A DNA stretch of 64,000 bases from Eopsaltria australis (taxonomy: Eukaryota > Chordata > Aves > Passeriformes > Petroicidae), in NCBI GenBank assembly GCA_034509425.1, contig JAVTVJ010000011.1:1736001-1800000 (forward strand). The letters run 5' to 3'. A program made the translations under genes and the position numbers. Positions 37,246 to 51,360 of the stretch are shown here, piece by piece; position 1 is the first letter of the stretch, and each line of letters starts with the position of its first letter. The notes below the pieces were generated by a model. It was given only the letters and a program-made list of their open reading frames with translations, was not told the origin of the DNA and made no database searches.

Positions 37246-40200
37246 CCTGTTTGATAGCATTTTATAGGAAATCTCTAAGCTTAGAGTACACTGACTTCTG
37301 TTAACCTACTTCTTTCAAATTCTCTCTTCCACATATCAGAAGATTTTAGCAAACATCTGGGCATCTTATGCCCTTGGAAGTCAGTGAACTGCAGTCAGAT
37401 GTAGTAGCCAGGTTTCTTGGATGATCTTGGAGTTGAGAGTATAACCACATAAATAATTCCCAGACATTATGGGGTGGATGTACTCTGTGGGCAGAATTAG
37501 TGAAAAAAATATCTGAAGCTGCCTGGGCACTGTTACCACTGCTTCTCCTGAGGAGGGGGAAGCGGTGAGCCTGGGGTGACAGGGCTGAGCAAGAAAGGGC
37601 AAGAGATGGAAGACATTGGGAGGATGACAAAGGACTGGAAGTGCTGCAAAGTCAAGACATCTGTTCATGTTCTTTTACTGCAGCCTAGGGGAAATTGGGA
37701 CCAACATGCAGGTAGCACAAACCTTAATACAAGATCTGTGGTTGTGCTGCCCTGATTTTCACTAGGGTAACAAATTCATTTAATAAATAATACCTTAATT
37801 TTCTGACAAAGCCCAATCACCCTGAAAGTGAAGCACCTTTCAGTTTGTTAGCAGCACATAAATTGTATGTTCATCCATGGAGTAACAGGTGGGTAGATCT
37901 ACAGAGGGCAAATACACATTTGTTACTTTAACAGCAGATGTCAATTAGCCATAGAAATTTCACTGAAGAAGGGCAGCTATTTGTAGCATGAGTCATGCAG
38001 TTCCCATTTGTCAAATTATTTATTTTCTGAATAATCAGAGAAAAATTACTATGGCGAGGACACTTAGAGTGTCACAATGGCACTAGTACTCTGAAATGGG
38101 ACGTACAGAAACCTCTGGTTAGGGAGATGGTTGGACTAGTGTTTCTTGCAGATGGAATTCATTTTAGAGATCCAGTTTACAGAATCTCCTGGCAGTTGAC
38201 CTTAAAGGGAAAGTCACAGTGGCACTTAGGTTCACCTGCTGGTTCTGGATCTTGGGAGATTTGGCCCAGCAGAAGACGTAAGAGTGAAACGTGTGAGCAT
38301 CCTCTGGCATGTCAGGAAATCTTGGGCCTAATCCTCTATTTATGTCTGTAAGTCACTTCAAAGGAGATAACCCTGTGTTCTCTGAGCACACAGATACTTG
38401 GCTGGGTTGCGTTTTCACTCCCTGCTCCATGCTTGCACACAGGCAAGTCCACTTGCTGATCTCAGTGGGTTGTGGTGAGGGCTCCCATGTTATCTGCTAT
38501 GAGATGCTCAGGTTGGTCTGTGCTGAAAGCCTGTCTGGCACAGCCATCTGTTAGAGCTGTGGCTCTAGCTTAATTGAGGCCAAGGCTATTGTTTTTATTT
38601 TAATCCCTGGTAAATACTGGAACACATGGATAAATAATTCAATATTATCAAGTTTACATGGCATTTTCATTAATGTGCCTCTTTTTTCCTAGTATAATAA
38701 ACATATATTATTATATATATTTATAACTAGCATGTACACTGACACCCATGGACACCTATTTTTGCCACTTAGCATTAAGGGAAAATTGGTGTTGCTATAA
38801 GCTGTGTCTCCACTGGGAGGGAAAAATCATTGCCAGTGTAATAACTATCTGTATATTTATGCCTGCGGCCAAGGATGCTTGGTTAACGGGAGTGCCTTGC
38901 ATACATATCTTCCCAAACAGAGCAGAACCTCCACTGAGTTGCTGAACTCACTTTAGTAAACGATATGTGCCTTAGTCACTCAGCATAAAGTCATTGACTT
39001 ACAACCCTTCTTTTATAACTTGCAGAAGAAAAAAAATGCTTTCATTTTGTTCTGCTGTTGACACCTCACTATTAATTATCAAACAAGCACAAAATCAGAA
39101 TTTACTGCCTTTATTACAAAACTGGTTCTCTGGCAAGAGCTAGTCCAAGTCAATAGACACCACTAAGTGGAAAATAAAATAATTCACAGTAGTTATCCAT
39201 CTAGAGTGGAATTAGGATCTGGTATATAAAATAGTGTCTCACAAAATAAGCATAACAATGTTACTGCCTTGGTTTAAAACGTTGTACCTCTTGTTCAGCC
39301 TATCTCTATAGCTGTGCTGTGATGCATTGATCAAGTGCTCACTCAGTCAGCAGCACACTCATTTTGATTGTATGGGCACCATAAATTTTCTTTTTGCAGA
39401 AAAGCTTAACATTTTGTAGTGGTTAGCAAAATAAAGGACAATGAAAATTCAGTCTTTCTAACTGCCACTCTCCCATCTTCACAGCCACAATATAAATTTT
39501 TGTGGGGAAAATGCCCAGGGTTTAAAAACACCAAACAAACTCATACAATTAGTATGTCATTACAAGAAGCATCAGACCAGAAATCAAGTAATATTTGTTT
39601 TGGAAAATGATGAATGTTGGAGCATATACCACAGTATATTAATGATTGTGCTATTCGTAATCCAAATGGTGCTGGATTCAGCTGACTGAGCTATCATCTA
39701 TGAAACAAAGTATTACCCGTCTTTCACATGATTCATGCAAATACTTTGATGTGTAATTGAGGCATAATGCAATCCATATGAAACCCTCTTGAGAAGGAGG
39801 GGCAGGAGCCTGCCCGTACACGGTGAGGATGAGGAGGTGGAGCTGCTGGTGGCTGCTTTTGGAGGAAGGCCTGTGGAACAGAAGGAGGAGGCAAGAGAGG
39901 GAAAGTGTGTAAGAGGGCAGTGACTTTCTGGAGGATGCTCAGGGAGATCTGCAATGGCAAAATTCAGGGAGAAATCAGAGCAAGGTGGCAGCTGTGGAGG
40001 TAATAAAAAAAGGTCTTCACAGCTCTGGGAAAGGCTTTGGTGGAAAACACATAACAGCAAGCAGAAGTGTTGACAGGTGAAAGGCAAGTGTAGTGTTTGA
40101 TAAGTATTGGTTGTTGTTTCAGGTAGGTGAGGAGGTCAGGCCAGGTTGTTCTGCTAGACACTGAGAGGAGACAGAGCCTAAATGGGGTGGAGAATTCAGG

Positions 40201-41404
40201 CCAGAACTCAGTGCATTCTGCAACCTGAGATCTTGTGAAAAAGATATCAAGGATCTGCAAGAATTGTATAACTGTAGGACTATTCAAACTCCAAAAAGCA
40301 GAGGACCTTGTGCATAGCCCCTGGAATAGGACTTGAGTTTTCATAAGTGCATTGAAAGACCCTCATGGGCTTAGACTGCTGAAGAAGTGCAATTATTAAA
40401 TTAATAATATGGGGAATTCATTGAGGGTGGGAGGATAGTTTCTTCTAGATCATACCTTCAGTGGATATAAATTAGCATAGTTCAGTTTGATATCTGATCC
40501 TACTTATCACAGTTCAGAATTGCACATGCATAAGCAATACTCATACAGATTTTATTACAGCCCTCAGCTAAGGGAAAATGCCTTAAAAGAGTGTTGTTCT
40601 GAATATTATGAAGATAGTACTCAAAAACATACCAACAGTGACTTGCTTTTATAAAAGACTGCTATCAAATGCCATAAAAATTGTATTTTGTATTTTATTG
40701 AACATTGTCAGCAATTTGCTGTATCTGTTCATTAAAAGTAGGTCGGAGTATTAGCAAATGTGTAATAAAAATTGTTTATGTTTTAATGAGTCTTTTTGGC
40801 CTCTCTTTAATATTTAAACTCATTCCTTCCTACTCCTGCATTCAACTCTATTCCATATGCATAATAGGCAGGTCAGCTGTGCAATGTTATTACATTATCT
40901 GTTCCTGCCCACATGCTATTTTCTAATCTTTCCAAATGTCTTAATTCGCTCAACATACCTAATTTTGACTGTCTTTAAACTCAGCTGTTGACAGCATATG
41001 ACCACATGAATAATTTAGCAATTATTCAGAATCAATACCACTTCAGCTTTCATTGCCATGAGGAATATGGGAGGATGTGTGGCCAGGAGGCCAAGAGCCC
41101 TTTGTTTGTCACTCTAAAACATCTCGAGATTTGGGGAAATCCAAATGATGGTGAAAGAGTTAAAAATAATGCATGTGCTGCCTTTGCTTCACACTTTCCC
41201 TTCATTATGTGTTCTGTTTTCTTTTTGTACATAACCAAAAAAGCACATATGAATTTTCCAGGCCTCAAAACAGTGTCCAAGCTGTAGATACTCATATACA
41301 TAGGTCTGTAGGTCTTTTTTCAAATTCCCACTGTTGAGTAAATGCTGGCTGCTTTTCTTCAGCCTGTTTATTGCACACCCAGATGCCATGCCCTGATCAC
41401 CTGC

Positions 41405-41440
41405 TCATCACACCAGCCCTGCCCATCACACCAGCCCTTG
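41405..41440. repeat. 18-bp tandem duplication
   Basis: Two adjacent copies of catcacaccagccct-type sequence have a period of 18 bp (41405 and 41423). It is intergenic and no function is inferred. Confidence 0.85.
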
Positions 41441-44400
41441 CTGACGCTTTATATCTTCCCAAATAAGGTTTAATTTCTGGACAAAACTTTTGTTACTCAC
41501 CTTGAAAATTTCTTTTCAAATGTTGCCCTAGGCTTTCCTCCCTTTATACGCCTGTCTCTGGATTTCAGCTGGTGATGACATTTCCTGAAAAAAATCAGAT
41601 TCTGTTGGAACACAGGAACCGTCCCAGTACCAAGAATGTATTTTCTTATAAGCCCCTTATTTTTCAATCAGCTTTAGTTTGAATTTTTATATGGTTTTAT
41701 CTCTTCCTTTTGTATTTATTCAGTTGCATCTGAAGGAAAATAGCATGCAGTAAAATTTCTAAATACAATTTAAATATAGCTCATTTCAATCCTCTTGGTT
41801 TTACATTTCCATTCATCAATACATTAAGCTAAAAATATCTCAGATTGTTTTGTCTTGCTTCTTGTAATTTAAGAAAAATTATTGAATCTGTTAAAATTTC
41901 TTCTCAGAAATGTGTAAGCAGTTCACTTTGGAAAGCATAATTTGAGCAGAATTAAGAAGCAGTTATTGATGTGCATCACAAACCTGAGTGAACATATTTG
42001 AAAAAGACAGAATGACTTTTGGCAATAACCAATACTTGGTTTTGGTTTGTTTCCTTAAGCCAGCTCCAAACTGGGGAGCAGAAAGTGCTGTTGGTTTTAC
42101 TGTCAGTGCACCAGTCTGGTGGCAGCCAGCTTGGAGCTTCTTTATGTAGCTTTGTCCTTTCAGTCTCTTATGACGAGCAGTGATAAAACTGAAGTCTGGA
42201 TGCTTTGGCCACCGAAAGGTGTAACCTATGTGATTACACACAATACAAGGGATTTATACTAAGACATTGTTCCTGCAGAAGAGACATAAATCCCTTTTGC
42301 CAGCTCCCCTCCACTCTGTTCTAGTGCTGCATTTTAAAACAGGAGACATTTTTGCTTTGGATTTTTTACTCAGCCTAAATATTTCAAAGATAGCATCAGA
42401 ACTATATTTATCAAGTTATACAACACTTTAGTCTCCCTGTGTAGCTGGCTGCTTGCAGTGTTTCCACAGCATCCTCTTTACACAAGACACCATTAACAGA
42501 CTGGTGCCTACAAGCATCCAGATGAGACTAGGGAGACTCATTTTTGCACCAGTTCTTTGAGAGGCATCTTACCACTGCATTTTAGCTGTCATGCTACTGA
42601 TGGATTGAAAAACCAGCACACTTTGCTCCAGAAAGGGCCCATCACTGCTGCCGAAAGTTAGACAGACTGGTTTATTTTCTCTTTTAGTCACCATCAGGGA
42701 AGGATTACTGTGGGCTGTTCAGGCTTTCGCAGGGAGGTGGAGAGGAGGTGCTGAAGTCTCACTCCCCAGCACTTTGATAACTCTTTCTCAAAGGGAAGAG
42801 CTGCTCTGTGTTGCACAAGGCAGGAGTTTCACACAGCTCTCACCCGTGGCACCGAGAAGCTGCTAGTGATGAGGCTCAGTCATTCAGCTTTCTGTGCACG
42901 GCCGTGAGAGCAATCGCTTGGAATTCAAAAGATTTCTTGGAAGTGGGCTGAGCCTGTAAGGGAGGCACGTGGGGGCTGATCCTGGGCTTCTGGCGAGCTC
43001 ATCTGCTGCACTGCTCGCTCTGCCAGATGTGCTTTGCAAGGAACAATAAGGAGGACCTGCTTTAATTAAACCCGTGGAAGCTTCATGGGTGGTGAGAATC
43101 ACGGATGCACGGATAACTAGCTGTGACTGTCACAGCATCATCTTCTGCAGACCCAGAGGTCGGCACCAGCATCTCTGGAGAGGCTGTTTCTGGGTCGTAG
43201 ACAGAGATCTGTGCAGGTTTACAGTTTCTACTTGCTATTTGATGGCTCCACTTAACATTACTGCCAGCTCCTGGATCAGCAGCTGACCCAAACATGATTT
43301 CTTAAGCATGAAGTGAAGTTTCTGGTTAATGCAGCTGACTGATTTCAGTGCCCTGAAGAATTTGGCTCCTGATTGCCAACCAACTGACAGACATGAATCA
43401 GGTGGCAATTAAATCCCTATAAAATATAAGACCCATCCAGTAACATTTCCAAGTCTCTTAGAAATACTGGCTCTTGCAAACATCCAATCCATTTCCAGCT
43501 ATTCTAAGAGAAACATAATCATTAAGTGTACTAAGTTCTTTTTCTTTAAAGGCAGTGAAAATCAGAACTCTGAGCACTCTTAATGGGGGTTGAAATTCTG
43601 ATTTTTTTTTTAAGCTCCCTAAATTCCAGGCCCGTGTGGCTTTCTGTGGAGGTGAGTTTTATAGTTCAGTCACACATCATATGAAAGAGTGTTTTCTTTG
43701 ATCAATTTTTAGCTTTCCACCTTTGAATCTCCCTATTCCTTTCTTCTGAGACAGGGAAATCAACTCCTAAGTTCTATCACTTGTTAGCATATTTCTACCT
43801 TAAAGAAAAGTTAAAATTCATTAATCTCATTCTCTTTTTTATGGTACCCATGCTTCCCTGTCTATTTCCATTTAGTGAATTTTCCATGCTCCAAACACTT
43901 TTTTTCCTGTACTTTGAACTCTCCCTTAGTTCTGCTTTGTCCTTTAAAAAGAAAGTGAATATATAGTTTACTAGTCAAAATTGCATGGCTTTTCCCTATA
44001 GTATAACCATAGAAAAGCTGAGAAGGAACTGCATGAGAAACAGTTTTGATGCTATTCTGGCCAGTTATTGTGTCCACAGCATTTTAGGAAACTGCTTCTG
44101 TAAAACATCCTGGATGGTGATAAAGCACTGTAAGCTTGTATTAATAGTACTAGGATTTGAAACTGCTCAGCACCTCTTAGGTATTCTACCAGAAAGAGAA
44201 GATTATATTTTTGGCTGCAGTTACTTAAGAGATTTCTACCTATGTTTCTCTATAGCAAAATCAGGATATTTCCTTTATAATGGATTGATGAGAAATATTT
44301 CTCTGAATATTCTGTTGCTGTGCCTTCCAACCAGATGCATAAAGCTCCTTTTTCAAATAGGCATCTTAATCCATTTTTTTTTCTTCACAAACCACATGAA

Positions 44401-47394
44401 TCACCCACGTACTAACAATTTGCCTCATCTCTCAATCCATCCTTTTCAGACAGACCACACCCTGAGCTAAATCTGGGTCCTTTCCCACATACTAAAAGTC
44501 CCTGGTAGCAACCAGACTCTCACCAGCTCCATGACCTCTGAAAACATGCAGGGGTGTAAGAGTCCTGGGTTAAAATACACTGCTAGCATGACTCAGAACA
44601 CAGGTATGGATATATGATTTCAGGTTACTGCCCTGTCTGGTATTTTCTGTTGGAATTTTATCACTTTTGGTAGAAGAACAGCTATTGCTTAGAAAAGCCT
44701 CTAAAATTCATGAACCAGCAGTGGAGGGAGTCAGGCTGCAGCACTGCTCACCAGTCACATGCCGAGGCTTTATCCTGTTGTTGTTCATTCAGAGAGGTGG
44801 ATCAAGGTTATCTCAAAACCTGACATTTAGGGAGTTTCTCTTTAATATGGAGGGTATGGCTCATGTCTCAGAAGAGACTGCAAGCCTATTTGCACAGCTT
44901 AAATCTTGTTTGAGGTCTCTGACCCTCTCATTGGCCCAGTTTGCCACACCCTAAAGTGGGAGATTGGGTCTTACCGGCAATGTACTCTCCTCTGAGCTTT
45001 TGTCTTGGGCTGAGATCCCAAACACATCCCTAATGGTGGGCAGTGAACTCCATGAGGAGGTTTCTTTTTTCAGAAATCAAGGCACCCACTGGGGCCAATG
45101 TCAGGGAGAGGTGTCAGCAGCACCAATCAGACAGATTTAGATGAGAAAATGCACAGCAAAGAGCCTGACTGCTTCTGAAGATCCGAAAAAGATGAATCTG
45201 TCAGTTTTTGCTCTAAATGGGAGGCTGAACTTTAAGTCATGGCTTAACCAAAGGGCAGCATATGGCAGCACTACAGCTGTTTGAAATCCACATGCACTTC
45301 ACACTGGCACTTTGACAAACGCTATTGTGTTACAAATACTGGATGACACAGTAAATCTGGGGCTGCATTCAGTTCTGCCCTACGCAGGCATAATTCCCAC
45401 TGACTTTGTACACGGCTATACCAAAAAATGTATGGAAGCGCGTAGGACTGAAACAAAGACACAGTGCTTGTAAGGAATCCTTCTGGCAGACTGAGCAACA
45501 TTTGATACGGTTAGACCCCTGTAGCAGGAAGCGTGAATGCTATAATATGGAACTGGAGGAAAAATTAGGGAATCCATGAGGTCTAGAAGATGCCTGGTGA
45601 TTTTAAAGACAAAACTTGAATTTCTGCACTGGAGCAACAGACGTGCTGGCTGGTCATTATAAGGGGAACAGGGCTCCTCCTGCTGAGATCCATTTACTGT
45701 CTTTCATACTCTGCTTTTTGTATCTCTGCCAGTTTCTACAAGGAAAGAAAGAATTCAGAGGGTTGGTTGTTTTTTTTTTTTTTTCTGGAGCGAAAGCCTA
45801 CAGGAGGCCTAAAAAGAGCACTACACAAATATATCAGAGAAGAGATCATGTTGCAGGGAAGCTGTGGCTGCCAATGATGAGATCTTCAGTTTCTTAGCCA
45901 CTTTAGGTCAGAAACCAGGTGTTATGTTGTTGATCCCATGGCTGCTTGCCATTCCCTGCCTCCTCCTGTAACAAACAGTCTCAGCCGAACAGCTTTCACA
46001 GCTCCAGATGTTTAAAAATATACTTTTAGAGTACTTGAACAAGAAAGTGCTCTTTGCAAAGTACTGCTTTCTATGTTCAGTGGCAGAGCCGATGCTGACT
46101 CCTCTACACTGATTTTTAGATGGCATTTTAAAAGCTTCAACAAGTCTGGACACATATTTTCTCTGCTTAAAACCTGCTTAACTCTTTCAGCACTGTGGTT
46201 TTAGATCCCCTGATGTTCATATAACTATAAAGGGCTTAAAATCCGAACAGTGAAAATTTTTTTTCTCAGAAAGAGTAAAGACAGAAAGGAAAAATGTTGT
46301 AAACATATCTAGAAAATCAACTTACTTGTGCATTTTCTACCTCTAAGAGCCAGAACAAGTTGGCTTACACTAAATTGTCAGGCAGCAGGACAATTTTTGC
46401 AATGGGTACAATATCTGCAGAAAATACCATCCCACTGGAGCATTTGGGGCACTTTACAACAGTCACAGCTCCAAATTTATTAAGCCAAATGACATTACAA
46501 ACTGTGGGGAAAACAGAGCAAGAGTTAAAAATCATTTAAGATTTAGGTAAAAATCTGTCCTCATGTTAAAGACAAGTACTTTATGCTAAAAGAGGCAGAG
46601 CTGGTGCTGGCATCAAAGACAAGGATGTCAGCAGGAAGTGCCAAGGAAACAGCTGAGGCCTTGCACTTCAAAAAGCTTAACTCTGGGTGAGGGATGTTCC
46701 CACCAACAGTCAAGATTCACAGATGACATTTTCAGATGTCTTGGGTTTTTTGCATCCAGGCAGTCACATGATGGATCCTGTGCCATATGTCTTTTCCATG
46801 GGATTCAATTTCCTAGGTGTCTACAACTGCTTTCAGTTCTCCACTATAAGGTGGAGAAGAAAGCCTCGCTGGTTTGTCTTGTTATTTTAGAATTAGTTCC
46901 ATGAGATTTGGATAGATTCCTATTTCTCTTCCATTAGCAGAGACAATTTTTAGCTGCTAAATGCAGTGTTAACTAGTTTCTCTGACAAGGATATGGCTGA
47001 CCCATCAGATTTCTGACAAATTATTGATTTAATCTAGAAATGTCTATTTATAAAGTAATGCAAGAAGATATTAAGGATGAGTAAACTAATTAATAAGCAG
47101 TGTATTCCTGCTGGCAAGATGAATAAAATTACTGCTAGGTCAACAGAGAATTCAGCATTGCTCCATATGCTTCTTTTAGTGGTGTTCATATGGCACAGGT
47201 GTAAACTTTGGGTGACCTTATTTATTTCATCTTTAAGTGGGTCATTAAAGGAAACTGTCACCTATTAAACTAATTGCTTTTTTAATTCCTTCCTTCTGCT
47301 GTGAAGAGGAATAATAAGCTTCTTATCTTGTTAATACATCTAGAGTTCTTATAAAACTTATCCTGCTTTTGGGAAAACTCTGTATCCTCAGAAC

Positions 47395-47438
47395 TGAGGC
47401 TGAATTTCCCCTAAAATGAGGCTGAATTTCCCCTAAAA
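47395..47438. repeat. Perfect 22-bp tandem duplication
   Basis: Two copies of tgaggctgaatttcccctaa plus two more bases start at 47395 and 47417 with no mismatch. It is intergenic. Confidence 0.92.
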
Positions 47439-50400
47439 TCAGAGGCACAATCTTAAACATTTATAATCTGAATGAGGGAAAGAGAGACTCTGACTTTATG
47501 TCTTTAATGCTCTTCATTCACTTATTTGCTAAGGTGGGGCAGGAAACCTCAGTCTGAAGGAGTGAGGAAAAGGAAAGCAGCCTTAGGCTTAGTTACTTCT
47601 CTGTGCCCCAAATGCAGAAAGACTTGTGGGCATTGCAATGTTCAACCTAAATTTTAGGTGTCTGACTTCTGTTGTGGAAGCCAAGACTCAAATAGTGCAT
47701 GAATTCTCCATCGGATGCCTGGGGGGAAGAGTTCGGTGAGTCATAACTTACCCAACTAAACTCATCTATTATGTACAGGCTCTGAAGCCAGTAGTGTTAA
47801 ATTGAAAATTACATGGAGAACACTTGGCCTGTGGTTTACTTGAAAGAAAATTTAAAAAAACAAAACGAGTAAAAGTGTGTATTTCTTTAAATTTTCTGCT
47901 GACAGACCAGAGATAATTAGCCTACAGCTGCAGACTGGGGAGAACGGCTCTTTTTTCTGCCTAGAAGCAGCAGGTGAAAACCCTGAGAGAGAAGCTGGGT
48001 GCCACTGACTTAATTTAGTTGCTTGAATTGAAGGCAGCATACAGCACCAGAAATAAACAGGGAGGTGGCAAATCTTCAAGACCAGGATTTCTAAAGAGTG
48101 GCAGTTAATAAACAGAAACGGGAGTATGACTAGAAAGAAGAAAGGATTATAAATATGTACTTATGACACCCCTGTATTACCATGGATGCCTTTGAGATAT
48201 ATCAGCTAGACACAAGCCCAGACTCAAAAGTAGTGCACTCTGATGAGAAATGTGATATAGCAATGGAGAATTGTAAACAATAGAAGATGGAGGAGTGTTA
48301 CAAAAAACCAGCACAAATCTATATACTACTGCACACATCTCTTATGCAAGAAAACCTTTCCCAGTTGTCTGATGTGCTCCCACACATCATTCTGCACCCT
48401 ACCAAGGCCTGCTGTTTTGCATGTACTCTTTGTGACCTCCAGATACTCATTTCTATTGTGAGCCAAGACACAGTCATGCATTGCTTACGTTTCTTGTATT
48501 GTGCATACATTTATTTTAGAAATGTATTAACATGAAGATTATTTCATTTCTGTGAAGGGGAAATTACCTGTCTGTTTCAATAGGCAACAGTTTTGTAATA
48601 ATAAAAGGCAATAATAAAAATGACAACAAATTAACATAATTATCTGCCCACATAAATTCTTATGATACCTGTTCTATTGAGCACTTGTTTGAAGAGGCTT
48701 TTTTTTATCTGCATGAGATGATAAAATGTGTAGAGATAAAATTGCTCCATTTTTTTTCAGGAAGGATCTTCAAAGTAGCCTGATCACTGTATGCTGACAT
48801 TTTAATAACATCAATGTGAGGACTTGTGGAGTAAGCCTAAATAAGTGTGGCAAAGTAAAGTACAGGATTAAAATGTATTAAAATGAAAGGGTAGAAGTTG
48901 TCTTTCCAACACTTTCATTTGAAGGTGAGAAAGAGCTGTGTCAAAGAATACTGTGCTGCTTTGTGGATCAGGAGATAAGGAATACTGGCTACAGACAATC
49001 ACCAGTCTCTCCTTCTTCCCATGTGCTGTGTATGCACATGGTCAAGTCTAATGAAGTGAAAGAAATCCTTGTTTAGGGATCTTAGTAAGTACAGTCAGAC
49101 ATGAGTACAGCCATGATGTAAAGCCAGGTATGACTCCACAAAAGAAACATAGCTCTAGTCATACTTAATAGATCAGATATGGTGTGGCATGAATGCTTGG
49201 AGCCATTGAACAGAAACAATAAAGTCACATTTGAACAGCCTTTACCCAAGGTTAATATTCTGGCTATGAGAGGGCAAACTAGGTAGGGCACAGATCTAGA
49301 TGGGAAAAAAGCCACAAGTATCCAGTGGCCTGAATTGTCTCCCTGTGCCCCCACACTGTTCCACCTGAGCAAACAACCAGAGCAGCAGGTAGTAGGTGCA
49401 GAGACAGTACCATGAAGGTCAGATCAGAAAACCAGGCTTTGTTATTCATGTTTGTTTCGTTTAGTATTTCCCCATTTTTAAATTTCTCCTTATGTCAACT
49501 TATGGAGCATTTGTTTCTTGAGATGCCATGATGAACCATACACATAATCCAGTGCAGTGTATTACAGAATGTTGTGGGTTTTCTTTAAAGCCGACTCTAG
49601 CAGCCGTTGTATTTGATATACTATCACATCAGCAAATTTATATGCTTTTGATTAAACTTTTTTGGTTTAGAATGGCACCTCTTACTAACACTTAAGAGCA
49701 GAGCCAAGTAGAATAGCAAACAGAAGGAGGAATAATGCTGGAGGAAAAAACCTGCAGATCTTGGATAGCTGCTTACAGATTTTGTATAAAAACCTGTGAA
49801 GATTTCTTGTCACTGAGCAAAAAAAAAAAAATTGTTTTAGAGGTTTATAGGACGTGTTAACAACTGCATACTAGGCATTATTTTCCCCTTGTTAAACAAA
49901 ATAAATAATGAAAGTACCAAAGCTTTTCAAAGATTCTACCAAGAGGCAAGTGCCAGCTTTTTGTTTATTTATTTACGTTCATAAATTAGTGATATATTGG
50001 ATGCAAAATCATTTGAAGGGTTGCATGTTTATCCAGTGTGAATAAATCTCAAGGTCTGTGTTAAATTTATGGCAGCACAGTGAAACTCAGCCATGCCCAC
50101 ACACCTGCATGAAGTGGGTGTTTTTGTTCCTTGGATCATGTGGATTATCTCCACTGTAAACTATGCATTAATAAAGAGCAGAGCAGGCACTTACCATATT
50201 CCCTTTTGGAATTAAGAAATAAAAGGCAACTTGCATACTTGGCTGCCTTTGAGGAAGCTTCTAGAAAAAAAAAAGTTCAGAAGGAAAATGAGAGGAGTAT
50301 AATGACTAACAAAATAAGGAAAAATACTGTGTCATTTTAAGTGTAAATGTATCTTGGAAATGCCTCTCCAGAATGCTTCTGTGTAGCCAGGTCTATGCAA

Positions 50401-51126
50401 AGTTTTTTGCTGGCCATTTGAAAAAATAAATAACACAATCACCAAACCTAAAAATCCTCTTTATTAGAGACATCAGATATAAACCATAACTTTCTGTTAA
50501 CTTAGACTTGAAGTGTTATTTATAGGGAATTAGAAATCCATGACAACCAGTTTGATTTTTCCACCCATTCTGGCCTCAGGAAAGGAAACAGAATCCAGAA
50601 AACCAGTCCCGCCTGACACCTATCCCATCATCAGTTTTCACAGTGCAGTGGAGTGGCAAGGAACAGTTTCATCAGGAGATCAGGGGTTTGAAGAGTTGCT
50701 GGTGCAGAGGGGAGGTATTCCTCCAGAAGGACAGGAAGCAAGATTGGGGTGGAGTTAGCAACTGAGGACAATAATGCTCAGATCCAGCAAGAAAAATGCA
50801 GAAGGAAACGCTGGTAGGCAGGGAGCAATGCTCTGCAGAAATTCAGAGTGTCTCCACTTGGTTCCCTATTCCCTGTACAGGCAGCTTGAAATCAGCATGG
50901 CTGCTCACAGGTACAAAGATATTAAAAACTAGTCTCATCTAATCAGAAATATCCTGAAGATTTTAAACCACTAAGATCCAGGGTGCTGGAAAAGTGGAAA
51001 GCAGTACTTTTCCGTTGGTTGTATTTGATTTCTTACTCATTTTGTAGTATTATATACATCTAGTATAGAAGAGATCAACTTTTTTTGTTGTTATTATATC
51101 AAATTTTTCTAATGTATTTTCCATAC

Positions 51127-51360
51127 TTTTTTTTTTTTTTTTTGACCAAAAAGTCACAACAGTCTTTATTAGTGCCACCTTGTTTCAAGGAAACATATTT
51201 ACATTGCCACAAGAATAATAATAATGTGATTCAAAAGCTCTTCAGTGCTTTGTGGCTGTAGGCTTGCATTGCATCTTGCAGAAGGATTGTGGCTGCTGAG
51301 GTTTTTTTGTGCAGGTTCTCTCAGTTTTCTTAAGGCCTACTGTGGATAGGCATGGAATCA
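51127..51360 (-). pseudogene. Candidate processed retrocopy of an unidentified transcript (3' end)
   Basis: On the - strand the sequence reads as a mature mRNA 3' end. AATAAA (complement of 51165-51170) is followed by 21 bases ending gactttttggtc and then 17 A residues (51127-51143). A templated A-tail at the correct distance from the signal is the hallmark of a retroposed cDNA, not of a gene end. Upstream of the signal, one frame reads a Lys/Pro/Thr-rich stretch (KKTERTCTKKPQQPQSF) ending in a stop about 100 bases before the signal. I cannot match it to a protein, and it may be chance. The 5' border is unknown, and I could not find convincing target-site duplications. Processed copies are rare in birds, because CR1 does not normally copy poly(A) RNAs. 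Confidence 0.5.

Noticed and set aside
39713..40344. Two long - strand open frames over purine-rich DNA
   Set aside because: The frames stay open because the strand is C/T-rich and stops are rare there. The translation is low-complexity Leu/Ser/Pro with no family match.
43985..44470. 161-codon + strand open frame in the downstream region
   Set aside because: No domain, no signal-like or repeated architecture, no splice context, AT-driven composition. It looks like a chance frame.
45361..45420. Text resembling old amniote interspersed repeats ('ataattcccactgactttgta'), with a similar short patch at 60830-60875
   Set aside because: The resemblance is short and from memory of general patterns. 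It is not enough to name an element or its borders.
49807..49823. A run of 13 A residues as another retrocopy tail
   Set aside because: No AATAAA at the proper distance upstream, only a TATAAA-like word, and no transcript-like sequence before it.
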